DNA of 64,000 bases from CAVPJW01 sp963705525 (GTDB taxonomy: Bacteria > Acidobacteriota > Vicinamibacteria > Vicinamibacterales > CAVPJW01), in assembly GCA_963705525.1 (NCBI GenBank), contig CAVPJW010000002.1, forward strand, positions 1,054,001-1,118,000, written 5' to 3'. The position numbers were made by a program, and so were the translations under genes. Position 1 is the first letter of the stretch; each line of letters starts with the position of its first letter. Positions 8,443 through 18,338 of this stretch are shown in pieces. The notes below the pieces were generated by a model. It did not search any database. It saw only the letters and a program-made list of their open reading frames with translations, and was not told the origin of the DNA.

Positions 8443-9384
8443 CGAAGGCACACGCCGGAACATCTCGCGACGAACTGGAAGAATGAAGGAGAAGCGGAAG
8501 TCGCCCTGCATCCGACCGATTGGAATGCCGACCAGGCTCCCCTGCTGATCCAGAATCCCGCCCCCTGAAACGCCTGGATGGCCGTCGGTGAGGCAGGTCA
8601 CCAGCCCATTGGGTGTGTGCTGCCCGACGTAGCCCGTGGACAGAATGATGCCTTTCGAATAGTCGTTGCCCAGCCGGAAGATTGGATCGGCGAACTCGAA
8701 CGGATAGGCGAGATCGACGCGAAGGGCGGGGAGATCAATCGTCTGCGCCACGCGAATCACCGCCCAGTCTCCAGTATGCACCTCGACGTCCGCGTCGCCG
8801 GCGTCGACAATTTCCGCCGGAACGGACTGTCCACGATAGCTGATGGTCACCCCGACGATCCGGCGCGCGGGCCCCGCTTCATCTTCTTCGCCCTTCAGTG
8901 CAATGACCGCGTGCTTCACGGTGACGAAGTATCCCTGGCCGACATATCCCGCCGTGCCGTAACTCGTCTTTCCGCGGTTGTCGGTTGCGTACAACTCGAC
9001 GAAGCTCCGCTGGCACTCTCGGAGCAGCTTGACGGGCACGAGTCCCATCTCGGTTTGCAGCCGTTCCTTTACTTCTTCGACGAGCGATTCCTGAAGGTCC
9101 TGTTCCAGCGGACGCCCGTCCGGTCCCAGCCAGCCTGAACTGCCGGTCACTCGAGGCGCGTCGCTTGTCCGTCGCCCGGCGTCACGCGGGCTGAGTGGTC
9201 CTGCAATTTCTGCACGGAGTGCATCGATGCGCGCCTGGCTTTCCGCGATGCGGACGGCATTCACCATCTCAGCCTGGTAGCTGCCGAGACCAAAAAAGCC
9301 GGCCGCTGCCAGCCCAACCAGGGCAAGCCAGATCATGCGGGAAAGGGACGCAAGGCGGGCGGGGCGCAGAAACATCTGCACCAT
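8407..9384 (-). CDS. Membrane-anchored trypsin-like serine protease
   Basis: 325 residues. One N-terminal membrane helix (about 17-36) is followed by a short coiled region, then a trypsin-like peptidase fold in the periplasm (topology inferred). A plausible catalytic triad is visible: H158 in TVKHAV, D206 in GDWAV and S273 in HPGVSGGG. No PDZ domain follows, unlike DegP/HtrA. The 3' end overlaps rarA by 36 bases on the opposite strand. Upstream, 48 bases away, is the small two-helix membrane protein and then mutL. Substrate unknown. Confidence 0.8.
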   Translation of the reverse strand: MVQMFLRPARLASLSRMIWLALVGLAAAGFFGLGSYQAEMVNAVRIAESQARIDALRAEIAGPLSPRDAGRRTSDAPRVTGSSGWLGPDGRPLEQDLQESLVEEVKERLQTEMGLVPVKLLRECQRSFVELYATDNRGKTSYGTAGYVGQGYFVTVKHAVIALKGEEDEAGPARRIVGVTISYRGQSVPAEIVDAGDADVEVHTGDWAVIRVAQTIDLPALRVDLAYPFEFADPIFRLGNDYSKGIILSTGYVGQHTPNGLVTCLTDGHPGVSGGGILDQQGSLVGIPIGRMQGDFRFSFILPVRREMFRRVPSSPLVAASQSIR

Positions 9385-9432
9385 GTGTCGGCCGTCGTCC
9401 GGGCCGACTGTAGGCGGGCGCCCACGGTGCCC

Positions 9433-9606
9433 TCAGGAGGCTCTGCCGATTCGTCGCACCAGCAGCCAGCCTCCGATGAAGACGCCAACGCCAACGGCGA
9501 AGAGTCGTGGATTCGGGCCGAGCGGGCCGGCCGTGACAATGTCCACGAGCAGCAACCACATGCCGATCACCTGCAGACCTCGGCCGATGTAGAAGAGAAC
9601 AGCCAC
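9433..9606 (-). CDS. Small two-helix membrane protein (57 aa)
   Basis: A 57-residue protein starting at GTG 9604-9606, one base after the mutL stop codon (TGAC-GTG), which argues for translational coupling. The sequence shows two hydrophobic helices: LQVIGMWLLLVDIVTA and FAVGVGVFIGGWLLV, separated by a polar GPLGPNPR turn and ending RRIGRAS. Compact two-helix proteins of this kind are often annotated as domains of unknown function. It resembles the DUF2905 protein at 35.2 kb only in overall architecture. Function unknown. Confidence 0.65.
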   Translation of the reverse strand: MAVLFYIGRGLQVIGMWLLLVDIVTAGPLGPNPRLFAVGVGVFIGGWLLVRRIGRAS

Positions 9607-9607
9607 G

Positions 9608-11407
9608 TCAGATGCGCTCGAAGTTCTTCTCGATTTCGCGTCGCGTCAATCTCAACATGACCGGCCGTCCGTGAGGACACACGGTCGAGTACGCAGTCTC
9701 ACGCAGCTCGTCAAGGATATGCGCCATCTTTTCCAAGGACAGAGGATCGTGGGCCTTCACCGCGGCATGACACGCCGTGAGTGCTGCCACCCGCCGGAGA
9801 GCTTCGTCCACGCCCGCGCGCGGGTCTAAACCCTCGAGATCTTCGGCCAGCGCACGAATGGCTCGCACGCTGTCCGCACGACCCAGGATCGCTGGAACGG
9901 CACTTACCCGAATGCTGTCGCCTCCGAACTCCTCCACTTCGAAACCAAGTCGCGTGAGTTCGTTCTGGTGCGCCAGGAGCGCCTGGCGATTCGCGGCCGG
10001 CAGATCGATCAGCAGCGGTTCAAGAAGGCCCTGGCTCTCGAGGTGTTCGCGCGTGAGCCGTTCCATCACGCGCTCGAACAGGATACGTTCGTGCGCCACG
10101 TGCTGGTCGATGACCGCCACGCCCTCATCATCGACCGCAATGATGAACGTGTCGCGAAACTGGCCAAGCGGTACGAGCGGCTTGAAGGACGCAACCGCTT
10201 CGCCGTTCGCTCTCCCAGCAGGCGATTCCGGCGGGCCCTCGGTCGGCGGCCGCATTTCGGATGGAGTCGCGCCCGCCACAGGGCCTGTCTCGACCTCATG
10301 GTGCAACGCTCCCACTTGCGACCAACCCGGCGTTGGCTCAGCACGTCCCATGACGCCAGGAATCATCTGCATTACTGGCTGCCGGCCCTGGGGAGACGAG
10401 GCGTGCAACTGGAACGCCGGCATGTTCTCGCGACCGAGGGCGTCCATGATCGCCCGCCGAACGACCTCATGCACGAGCGACTGGTCGCGAAACCGCACTT
10501 CGGCCTTTGTCGGGTGGACGTTGACGTCTACCCAGTCCGGCGGCATGTCGATGAAAAGGTGAATTTCTGGGCTTCGCTCTTTGATCGACGCCTCGCTGTA
10601 AGCGCTGATGATTGCGTGGGCGATGGTCCTGTCGCGCACGCTGCGTCGATTCACGAAAACGTGTTGGGCGCCGCGCACCGGGCCTCGATCTGTCAGCGCG
10701 GCCGCATATCCATACAACGACAGACCGCCGGCCTGCCTCCTCACCTCCACAAGATCGGGTCGGTCTCCGTATACCTGATACAACCGCTCGGCAAACCCCT
10801 CGACTGGAGGACATTGCAGCGCCGTTCGCCCCGCGCTGATGAGTGTGAATCCCACTTCTGGAAAACCAAGCGCGAGCAGCGTCACCAGACGCGAGACTTG
10901 CGCGGCCTCGGCCGAATCGGCCTTCAAAAACTTCCGGCGCGCGGGCAGATTGTAGAAAATGTCCTCGACTTCGATCATCGTGCCAGGCGGAGCACCCACC
11001 TCCTCGACCGAGACAATCGCTCCACCATGCACCCTGATTTCCGTGCCGGTCAGCTGTTCGTCGGGCCGCGTGCGCAGCCGGAAGCGCGAGACTGACGCGA
11101 TGCTCGGAAGGGCTTCGCCTCTGAACCCAAGAGTCGTAATGGCCGCCAGGTCGTCGACACTCGAGATCTTGCTGGTCGCGTGGCGCTCGAGCGCAAGACG
11201 CGCGTCATCCGGATCCATCCCTTCCCCATCGTCTTCCACCCGGATCAGACGCTTGCCACCAAACTCGACGGTAATGGTCACCCGCTTGGCATTCGCGTCG
11301 ATGGCATTCTCGACCAGTTCCTTGACGACCGAGGCCGGGCGCTCGACGACTTCCCCCGCCGCAATCTGATTAGCCAGATCGACCGGAAGACGGTTAACGC
11401 GCCCCAC
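9608..11407 (-). CDS. mutL: DNA mismatch repair protein MutL
   Basis: 599 residues. MutL couples MutS mismatch recognition to strand incision. The N-terminal GHKL ATPase shows LVENAIDANA, DDGEGM and TLGFRGEAL. A Pro/Gly-rich linker spans about 335-400. The C-terminal dimerisation domain carries metal-binding endonuclease motifs: DQHVAHERILFE (canonical DQHA with V for A), ACHAAVKA and CPHGRP near the end. This predicts an incising MutL, as expected for a lineage without MutH. Start is GTG 11405-11407, immediately after the TAA of corA. Confidence 0.96.
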   Translation of the reverse strand: MGRVNRLPVDLANQIAAGEVVERPASVVKELVENAIDANAKRVTITVEFGGKRLIRVEDDGEGMDPDDARLALERHATSKISSVDDLAAITTLGFRGEALPSIASVSRFRLRTRPDEQLTGTEIRVHGGAIVSVEEVGAPPGTMIEVEDIFYNLPARRKFLKADSAEAAQVSRLVTLLALGFPEVGFTLISAGRTALQCPPVEGFAERLYQVYGDRPDLVEVRRQAGGLSLYGYAAALTDRGPVRGAQHVFVNRRSVRDRTIAHAIISAYSEASIKERSPEIHLFIDMPPDWVDVNVHPTKAEVRFRDQSLVHEVVRRAIMDALGRENMPAFQLHASSPQGRQPVMQMIPGVMGRAEPTPGWSQVGALHHEVETGPVAGATPSEMRPPTEGPPESPAGRANGEAVASFKPLVPLGQFRDTFIIAVDDEGVAVIDQHVAHERILFERVMERLTREHLESQGLLEPLLIDLPAANRQALLAHQNELTRLGFEVEEFGGDSIRVSAVPAILGRADSVRAIRALAEDLEGLDPRAGVDEALRRVAALTACHAAVKAHDPLSLEKMAHILDELRETAYSTVCPHGRPVMLRLTRREIEKNFERI

Positions 11408-12373
11408 TTACAGCCACCCTCTCTTGCGGAAGTACCACAGCATCACTCCGCTCAGCGTCAGGATTATGCCGATCAGCCACCATGCCTGAGCGCTCTCGCC
11501 GCCTGGGAGTTGCGGCAGAGGAACGTTCATGCCGTAAAACCCGGTAAGCAGGGTCAACGGCATGAAAATCGTCGAGATGACCGTCAGGAGCTTCATCACC
11601 TCGTTCAATCTATTCGAGACGGTCGACAGATGCGCCTCGAGCACGCCGGTGACACGGTCTTGAAACAGCAGCGCTTCGTCCGTCAACCGAACCAGGTGGT
11701 CGTGGACGTCGCGGAATCCATAGGCGACCTCGGTGTTGATCAGGCTGAACTCGAGCCGCGCCAGCCGGCTGAGGACATCCCGTTGTGGCGAGGCAACGCG
11801 TCTGAGAGATGCGATGTCACGCTTGGTCTCGAGGATCCTCTTGATCAGATTCTTCCGAGTATCTTCGAAGACGTCCTTTTCCAGCGCGTCCAGCCTCGTC
11901 TCGAGCTTCTCCACCTCTGGCTGATAGTTATCGACGATGCTGTCCACAAGGCGATGGAGCAATGCGGCAGCGCCGCCGGCGAGCACGCGGTCGTTGCGCA
12001 GGCACGTCTCCCGCACCATGGTGATCGTTCGTGTCCTCGCATCGTGGAGACTGACGAGATAGTTCGGACCGAGGAAGAAGTCGAAGTCGTGCGTCGCGAA
12101 CTTGTGCTGCGACGCCTTGAAATCGATGCCGTGCAGCACGAGGTACAGGTACCCGTCGTAGGTTTCGGCCTTCGGGAACTGCAACCCGCTCAGAGCATCC
12201 TCGATGGCAAGGTTGTGGAAGTGAAACACATCACGGAGGATCGACGCTTCCTCGTCGGTCGCCGCCTCCAGGTCGACCCAACACACGGTCGTGCTGCCCG
12301 GTGCAAGCCACCGCGGATCGACCTTGTCCGCCTTCTGTGTCCGGCCATCCTGGTAGACAACGATGGTGACCAT
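11408..12373 (-). CDS. corA: CorA-family magnesium/cobalt transport protein
   Basis: 321 residues from ATG 12371-12373 (MVTIVVYQDGR). A longer upstream in-frame extension would run into ppdK and lacks similarity, so I reject it. CorA forms a pentameric inner-membrane Mg2+ channel. The N-terminal cytoplasmic alpha/beta domain and long stalk helix (VEKLETRLDALEKDVFE) are followed by two C-terminal membrane helices with the signature GMN in TGFYGMNVP. It ends FRKRGWL. It lies 20 bases after ppdK and abuts mutL. Confidence 0.93.
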   Translation of the reverse strand: MVTIVVYQDGRTQKADKVDPRWLAPGSTTVCWVDLEAATDEEASILRDVFHFHNLAIEDALSGLQFPKAETYDGYLYLVLHGIDFKASQHKFATHDFDFFLGPNYLVSLHDARTRTITMVRETCLRNDRVLAGGAAALLHRLVDSIVDNYQPEVEKLETRLDALEKDVFEDTRKNLIKRILETKRDIASLRRVASPQRDVLSRLARLEFSLINTEVAYGFRDVHDHLVRLTDEALLFQDRVTGVLEAHLSTVSNRLNEVMKLLTVISTIFMPLTLLTGFYGMNVPLPQLPGGESAQAWWLIGIILTLSGVMLWYFRKRGWL

Positions 12374-12393
12374 TGGACCACCCGGACGAAACG

Positions 12394-15180
12394 TCAGTCG
12401 CCGACTTTGACCTGCAAGGCCGCCTGCGCCGCGGCAAGCCGCGCGACGGGCACTCGATAGGGCGAAGCGCTCACATAATCGAGGCCCGCCTTCTCGAAGA
12501 AATGGATCGACGCAGGATCGCCACCGTGCTCGCCGCACACGCCTATCTTCAAGTCCGGCCGACTCGCTCTGCCCTTCTGGACGCCCATCGTGACGAGTTG
12601 CCCCACGCCCGGCACATCGATGGAGGTGAACGGATCGCGCTCGATGATCTTCTTCTCCTGATACACCTTCAGGAATTTCACAGCATCGTCTCGCGAGAAG
12701 CCGAATGCCATCTGGGTGAGATCGTTCGTCCCGAATGAAAAGAACTCCGCCTCGTGGGCGATCTCGTCGGCCGTCAGCGCGCCTCGCGGCACTTCGATCA
12801 TCGTTCCGACCAGGTAGCGAACGGTTATCTTCTGCTCCTTCATCGTCTCCGCTGCCACGCGATCGACGATGGCCTTTTGGTCTCGAAGCTCCTTCACGTG
12901 CCCAACCAGGGGAATCATGATCTCAGGCACGACAGGCTGTCCCTCCCGTGCCAGCTGGCAGGCGGCTTCGATGATCGCGCGCGTCTGCATTTCGGTGATC
13001 TCTGGATAACTCACGCCGAGCCGGACGCCACGATGACCGAGCATCGGGTTGAACTCATGAAGCTGTTCCACTCTCCGCAGCAGGCGCTGTTTCTCTTCGA
13101 GCTCGGGCCCAGTGCGTCCGCCGGCCTCGAGCCTCGCAATGTCCACCATCAGGTCTTCGCGCTTGGGCAGGAACTCGTGCAGCGGCGGATCGATGGTCCT
13201 GATGGTGACCGGTGATCCTTTCATGGCCTTGAACACGCCGTAGAAGTCGCCGCGCTGCAAAGGCAACAGCTGGGCGAGGGCGGCACGCCGATCCGACTCG
13301 TTGTCCGCCAGGATCATCCGCTGGACGATCGGCAACCTGTCCTCGCCGAAGAACATGTGCTCCGTCCGGCACAGCCCGATCCCGCGGGCGCCGAAGGCGT
13401 AGGCCAATTCGGCCTGATCTGGGAGGTCTGCGTTCGCCCTGACACCGAGCCGCCGGTATCGGTCGGCCCACTCGAGCAGACGCACGAACCGCCCGTAGAT
13501 ATCAGACCGGCCGGCCGGCAACGATCCCTGGACGACCTGCAGGATCTCGCTGGGCTTCGAACTGACCCGAGCCAGCTTCACTTCGCCCGTCAGGCCGTCG
13601 AACGAGATGAAGTCGCCTTCCTTGACGACCGTCTTCCCGATGCTGAACCGCTTCTCTTCTTCGTCAATCTGCAGCGCCCCGGCACCGACGATGGAAGGTT
13701 TGCCCATCTGGCGGCCGACGACCGCAGCGTGTGAAGTCATCCCGCCTGTGGCCGTGAGGATGCCCTGGGCGACGAACATGCCGTGAATGTCGTCGGGCAC
13801 GGTTTCCTTGCGCACGAGGATCACGGACTTTTTCTGCTCCGCCCACCGAACGGCGTCGTCGGCCGTAAAGACGACTTGTCCGGAGGCGGCGCCTGGCGCG
13901 GCCGGCAGGCCTTTGGTCGCAACGGGAATCTTCTTCCACTCGTCCGCATCGAATCCTGGTGCCAGGAGCTGTGATAGTGATTCCGGATCGACCAGCAGCA
14001 CGGCTTCCTTCGGCGTGACCAGCTTCTCTCGAACGAGATCCGTGGCGATCACGACGGCAGCAAAACCGGTGCGTTTGCCGCTCCGCGTCTGGAGCATGAA
14101 GAGTCGTTCATCCTGGATCGTGAATTCGAAGTCCTGGACGTCCTTGTAGTGCTTTTCGAGCCGGGTTGTGATCTCTCGCAGTTGTTTGTAGGCGTTAGGC
14201 ATCACCCCGGCGAGGTCCGCGATCGGCTGCGGGGTCCTGATCCCGGCAACGACGTCTTCTCCCTGTGCGTTGATGAGGAACTCGCCGTAGAACTCCTTCG
14301 TGCCCGTGGCGGGATTACGAGTGAAGCCGACGCCGGTGGCCGATCGATCGCCCGTATTTCCGAACACCATCATCTGGACGTTGACCGCCGTACCGATGTG
14401 GTCGGGGATGTCATAGATGCGCCGGTATTCCTTGGCGCGCGGGTTCTGCCACGACCGGAACACTGCATCACGCGCCATCGCGAGCTGATCGTGCGGATCC
14501 TGAGGAAAGGCGCGGCCCGTCGCAGACCTCACGACCCTTCGATAACGATCCACGACGTCTTTCAGCGCCTCCTCGGTGAGACCCGTGTCGGTCTTGGCCC
14601 CGACGGCGTGCTTTACCGCTTCGAATTCCTTCTCGAAGACGTCCTTTCGGATTTCGAGCACGACGTTTCCGAACATCTGCATGAATCGACGATAGCTGTC
14701 ATAGGCGAACCGCCCGTTCGACGTCCGCCTCTTCAGCGTCTCGACAGTGCCGTCGTTCAACCCCAGATTCAGGATCGTGTCCATCATCCCGGGCATCGAG
14801 AACTTCGCTCCCGAGCGGACTGACACGAGCAATGGACGATCGGCGGCGCCGAGCCGCGCGTCCGCTGCATGCTCCAGCTTCTTGAGGTTCTCTTTGATCT
14901 CTCGATCGATCGATGACGGAATCCGGCCGCCTTCGCGGTAATAGATCGTGCAGACATCGGTTGAGATCGTGAATCCCGGTGGAACCGGTAGTCCTGCGTT
15001 CGTCATTTCCGCCAGGCCGGAGCCCTTCCCACCCAGAAGGTCTTTCATCGATCGGTTGCCGTCGGCCTTGCCGTTGCCAAAGAAGTACACGTGCTTTCGA
15101 GTCGTCTTTCCGGAGCGCGACAAAGCCGCGCGCGCCGGCTTGCTCTTCTTGACTGACTTGCGGGACGTTCTGCTGGGCAT
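12394..15180 (-). CDS. ppdK: Pyruvate, phosphate dikinase
   Basis: About 928 residues from ATG 15178-15180 (MPSRTSRKS). A 9-codon upstream extension is possible but overlaps glyS. PPDK interconverts pyruvate, ATP and phosphate with PEP, AMP and PPi. The lysine-rich N-terminus precedes the ATP-grasp domain (MKDLLGGKGSGLAEM). The phosphohistidine domain carries the catalytic His in GGMTSHAAVVGRQMGKPS. The PEP/pyruvate TIM-barrel has GLCRTEHMFF and the active-site Cys in GVCGEHGGD. It sits between glyS and corA in one leftward run. Confidence 0.96.
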   Translation of the reverse strand: MPSRTSRKSVKKSKPARAALSRSGKTTRKHVYFFGNGKADGNRSMKDLLGGKGSGLAEMTNAGLPVPPGFTISTDVCTIYYREGGRIPSSIDREIKENLKKLEHAADARLGAADRPLLVSVRSGAKFSMPGMMDTILNLGLNDGTVETLKRRTSNGRFAYDSYRRFMQMFGNVVLEIRKDVFEKEFEAVKHAVGAKTDTGLTEEALKDVVDRYRRVVRSATGRAFPQDPHDQLAMARDAVFRSWQNPRAKEYRRIYDIPDHIGTAVNVQMMVFGNTGDRSATGVGFTRNPATGTKEFYGEFLINAQGEDVVAGIRTPQPIADLAGVMPNAYKQLREITTRLEKHYKDVQDFEFTIQDERLFMLQTRSGKRTGFAAVVIATDLVREKLVTPKEAVLLVDPESLSQLLAPGFDADEWKKIPVATKGLPAAPGAASGQVVFTADDAVRWAEQKKSVILVRKETVPDDIHGMFVAQGILTATGGMTSHAAVVGRQMGKPSIVGAGALQIDEEEKRFSIGKTVVKEGDFISFDGLTGEVKLARVSSKPSEILQVVQGSLPAGRSDIYGRFVRLLEWADRYRRLGVRANADLPDQAELAYAFGARGIGLCRTEHMFFGEDRLPIVQRMILADNESDRRAALAQLLPLQRGDFYGVFKAMKGSPVTIRTIDPPLHEFLPKREDLMVDIARLEAGGRTGPELEEKQRLLRRVEQLHEFNPMLGHRGVRLGVSYPEITEMQTRAIIEAACQLAREGQPVVPEIMIPLVGHVKELRDQKAIVDRVAAETMKEQKITVRYLVGTMIEVPRGALTADEIAHEAEFFSFGTNDLTQMAFGFSRDDAVKFLKVYQEKKIIERDPFTSIDVPGVGQLVTMGVQKGRASRPDLKIGVCGEHGGDPASIHFFEKAGLDYVSASPYRVPVARLAAAQAALQVKVGD

Positions 15181-15184
15181 TGGA

Positions 15185-17431
15185 CTATGACTCCGTCGAA
15201 GCAACAATTTCGGAAATATCAGCCAGTTCCAGGATGAGGGTCTCGAGCCGCTTCATGAGCCGGAGACGCGCGCTCCGCACCGCCGCATCATCGGCCATGA
15301 CAAACACTTCGGTAAAGAAACGATCGACAGCGGGCCCGAACTGGGCGGCTTCGGCAAATCCGCGGCGATAATCGTCGCCGCCCGACATGACTTTTCTGAT
15401 CACCGGCGCCCGCCGCTCGATCTCGTCTCGCAAGGCCAGCTCTGCCGGTTCGTTGAGCGACGCCAGCGTCGGATCCTTCTCTTCTTCCCTTCGACAATCG
15501 TCGTCTGAAAGCTCGCGCGCGATGTTGCGGACGCGCTTGAACGCCGTCGCCAGCCGCGCGAACTCCGGCGAGTCGGAAAACTCTGGCAGCGCTCTCAACA
15601 TCTGCCCGGCCTTCGCCGGGCTGATTGATCGCGCGGGAAACTGCAGCACAGCGCGGATATTTCGGACGTCGACGCCGCGCTGTTCGAAGAGGTACACAAG
15701 GCGTTCATTAAAGAAACTCAACAGACTCGACTGAAAGTCGGCACCCGCCGTGCCGGCCCGGACCTGGTGAGCAGAGAACGGCTTCTCCGCCTGTCCAATC
15801 AGGTCCGCGATCGTCGGGCGAGCCTTGAGACCGGTGAGCGCCTCCAGATCGACGAGGATCTTCAGGATGCCGTGAGTCTGGCGCCGGATCGCATAGGGAT
15901 CCCGGGACCCCGTTGGTCGCTCTCCGACAGCAAAGAGGCCTACGACGGTGTCGAGCTTGTCGGCCAGCGACACCGCGGCCCACGTGACGGCGGCGGCCCC
16001 GAGATCCTGTCGCCCGGGTGGCGCGTCGGGCTCGAGGCTGGCCGGAAGATAGTGGTAGTAGATGGCCTTCCAGACCTCTTCAGGCAGTCCCTCTTCGCGC
16101 GCATAGACGCCACCCATGGTCCCCTGAAGCTCGGTGAACTCGCGGACCATCTCCGTCACCAGGTCGGCCTTCGCCAGAAGCGCGGACCTCGCCGCCAGAT
16201 CCGCTGACGATGATGCACCCAGGGCTTCAACAGCGATCCAGCGCGCGAGCCGCTCGATGCGCTCAGCCTTGCTCCGGTACGTGCCGAGCTCTTTGTGGAA
16301 GAGAATCGTGTCGAGACGCTCAAGCCGATCGGCCAGACTCGCGCGTCGGTCTGTCTCCCAGAAGAAGCGCGCATCTCGCAGCCTGGCCGTGAGCACGCGC
16401 TCCGCGTTTCGCGCCACGACGGCCTCATTCTCCGCGCGCGTATTCGTCACGGCCAGGAATGCCGGCTTCAGACGCCCGTTCTCACCCACAATCGGGAAGA
16501 AGTGTTGATGGTGGATCATCGAGGTAATCAACACCTCTTCAGGCAGGTCTCGAACGAAGTCCGACGCGAATGTGCCCGCGACGACCGAGGGATACTCGAC
16601 CAGATCCGGGACTTCCTGCAGGAGCGCCGACTGGTGAAGCGCGGCGCCGCTGACGCGTCCCCCCAACCGTTGTGCCTTTGCATCCAGTTCGCGCGCGATC
16701 TTGTCGTGGCGCTCGCTCCGCTCGAGCACGACAAAGTTCTCGAGGAGGCGTGCGTGATACTCATCGAACTTGCGAACCTTCAGCGCGCGGCCGGGTCGGC
16801 CAGTCGTCGCAAGAAAGCGGTGCCCGAACGTCACCGCGCCCGAGCGGACCTCCTGCACCGACCCTGACTGCGCCACCTCTGCGCGCTTGATGACGAACGG
16901 CACCACGCGCCCGCCATAAAGGAAGAGAATCCACCGGATCGGCCTTCCGAATGGCAGTGCGCCATCGTCCAGTTCCGCGTCCCAGCGCATCAGCTTTGGA
17001 AACGTCAGATCTCGAATCACGAGACCCAGCACGGAGCCAAGAACGTCGATCGCCGCTTTGCCCCATTCGTGCTTGCGAACCGCGAGATATCTGCCCTTCG
17101 GCGTCTCGATCTGGTCGAGCTGCTCAACGGCGAGGCCGTGTTTGCGCGCGAACCCCGTCGCCGCAGGGGTCGGCTGACCATCCGGTTGAAACGACGCGGA
17201 CACAGGCGGCCCGGTCACGAGCTCCTCCAGGTCCGTCTGACGGTCGGCCAGGCGCGCGATCCTCACCGTCAACCGACGAGGTGTGCTGAATGTCTCGACC
17301 GGCGCGGCCACTGCCAGCCGGAACTCGGACAGGCGAGCCGCCATGCAATCGCCGATCTGCCGCGTCAGCGAGGGCAGCCATGCGGCCGGCATCTCCTCGC
17401 AGCCGATCTCGAGGAGCAGCTCACGATCCAT
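15185..17431 (-). CDS. glyS: Glycyl-tRNA synthetase beta subunit
   Basis: About 748 residues from ATG 17429-17431 (MDRELLLEIGCEEMP, the conserved family beginning). The beta subunit of the bacterial alpha2beta2 enzyme binds tRNA-Gly and carries an HD-like domain. Visible family segments are FPKLMRWD, LITSMIHHQHFFP, LPEEVWKAIYYHYLP and ADKLDTVVGLFAVGE. The start overlaps the glyQ end by 11 bases, giving the usual coupled glyQS pair. Confidence 0.95.
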   Translation of the reverse strand: MDRELLLEIGCEEMPAAWLPSLTRQIGDCMAARLSEFRLAVAAPVETFSTPRRLTVRIARLADRQTDLEELVTGPPVSASFQPDGQPTPAATGFARKHGLAVEQLDQIETPKGRYLAVRKHEWGKAAIDVLGSVLGLVIRDLTFPKLMRWDAELDDGALPFGRPIRWILFLYGGRVVPFVIKRAEVAQSGSVQEVRSGAVTFGHRFLATTGRPGRALKVRKFDEYHARLLENFVVLERSERHDKIARELDAKAQRLGGRVSGAALHQSALLQEVPDLVEYPSVVAGTFASDFVRDLPEEVLITSMIHHQHFFPIVGENGRLKPAFLAVTNTRAENEAVVARNAERVLTARLRDARFFWETDRRASLADRLERLDTILFHKELGTYRSKAERIERLARWIAVEALGASSSADLAARSALLAKADLVTEMVREFTELQGTMGGVYAREEGLPEEVWKAIYYHYLPASLEPDAPPGRQDLGAAAVTWAAVSLADKLDTVVGLFAVGERPTGSRDPYAIRRQTHGILKILVDLEALTGLKARPTIADLIGQAEKPFSAHQVRAGTAGADFQSSLLSFFNERLVYLFEQRGVDVRNIRAVLQFPARSISPAKAGQMLRALPEFSDSPEFARLATAFKRVRNIARELSDDDCRREEEKDPTLASLNEPAELALRDEIERRAPVIRKVMSGGDDYRRGFAEAAQFGPAVDRFFTEVFVMADDAAVRSARLRLMKRLETLILELADISEIVASTES

Positions 17432-18326
17432 GGGCGTCCCCGGACGTGGCGTCGGCAGGCGCCGGCGGGTGGAGGGAGGCAAGGCGTGCCTGCGCGATCG
17501 CCACGGCGAGCTGCCGGACGCGCAGGATGAATGATGTGCGTTCGGTCACGCCGATGCTGCCGCTGGCATCGAGAATGTTGAAGAGGTGCGAGCACTTCAA
17601 GCACTGTTCAAGGGCAGGCCAGATGAGTCCTGATTTGAGCAGCACGCTCGCGAACTGATAGTGCTGATCGAACAGCGCTCGATGCACGCCGGCGAACTCG
17701 CCCTGGCTGATGGCGACCTGCCCGAATGAGTACTTCGATTGTTCGATCTCTTCTTGAAGCCTGACGTCGCCGTAGCTGACGCCCTGAGCCCACTCGACGT
17801 CGTACACGTTCTCGACCCGCTGCAGCACCATCGCGAGGCGTTCGAGTCCGTATGTGAGCTCGGCAGAGATCGGCGCAAGCTCGGCACCGCCGGCCTGTTG
17901 AAAATACGTGAACTGCGTAATCTCCAGGCCGTCGAACATGACCTGCCAGCCGATGCCCCACGCGCCGAGCGTCGGCGACTCCCAGTTGTCTTCTTCGAAC
18001 CTGATGTCGTGCTCGCGCGTGCTGATGCCGCACGCCTCGAGGCTCCGCAGGTAGATCTGCTGGACGTCGTCGGGTGCCGGCTTCAGGAGCACTTGAAACT
18101 GGTGGTGCTTGTACAGGCGATTGGGATTCTCCCCGAATCGCCCGTCTGCTGGACGTCGCGACGGCTGGACGTAGGCGACATTCCAATGACGAGGGCCGAG
18201 GACGCGCAGGAAGGTCTCCGGATGCATGGTCCCCGCCCCCACTTCGATATCGAGCGGCTGCTGGATCACGCACCCCTGCGCAGACCAGAATTCCGATAGT
18301 TTGAGAATGAGATCTTGGAAGGTCAA
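17421..18326 (-). CDS. glyQ: Glycyl-tRNA synthetase alpha subunit
   Basis: 301 residues starting at TTG 18324-18326 (MTFQDLILKLSEFW), the conserved family N-terminus; no nearer ATG fits. The alpha subunit holds the class II catalytic core that makes glycyl-adenylate. Landmarks are GCVIQQPLDIEVGAGTMHP, YVQPSRRPADGRFGENPNR and YFQQAGG. The C-terminal tail is Ala/Pro/Gly-rich and probably disordered. Only 12 bases separate it from recO upstream. Confidence 0.95.
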   Translation of the reverse strand: MTFQDLILKLSEFWSAQGCVIQQPLDIEVGAGTMHPETFLRVLGPRHWNVAYVQPSRRPADGRFGENPNRLYKHHQFQVLLKPAPDDVQQIYLRSLEACGISTREHDIRFEEDNWESPTLGAWGIGWQVMFDGLEITQFTYFQQAGGAELAPISAELTYGLERLAMVLQRVENVYDVEWAQGVSYGDVRLQEEIEQSKYSFGQVAISQGEFAGVHRALFDQHYQFASVLLKSGLIWPALEQCLKCSHLFNILDASGSIGVTERTSFILRVRQLAVAIAQARLASLHPPAPADATSGDAHGS

Positions 18327-18338
18327 GGCGGTTGCGGG

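Noticed and set aside
11408..12538. Extended corA start at 12538
   Set aside because: The extra residues lie within ppdK and are low-complexity Arg/Ala/Gly, typical of out-of-frame GC-rich DNA.
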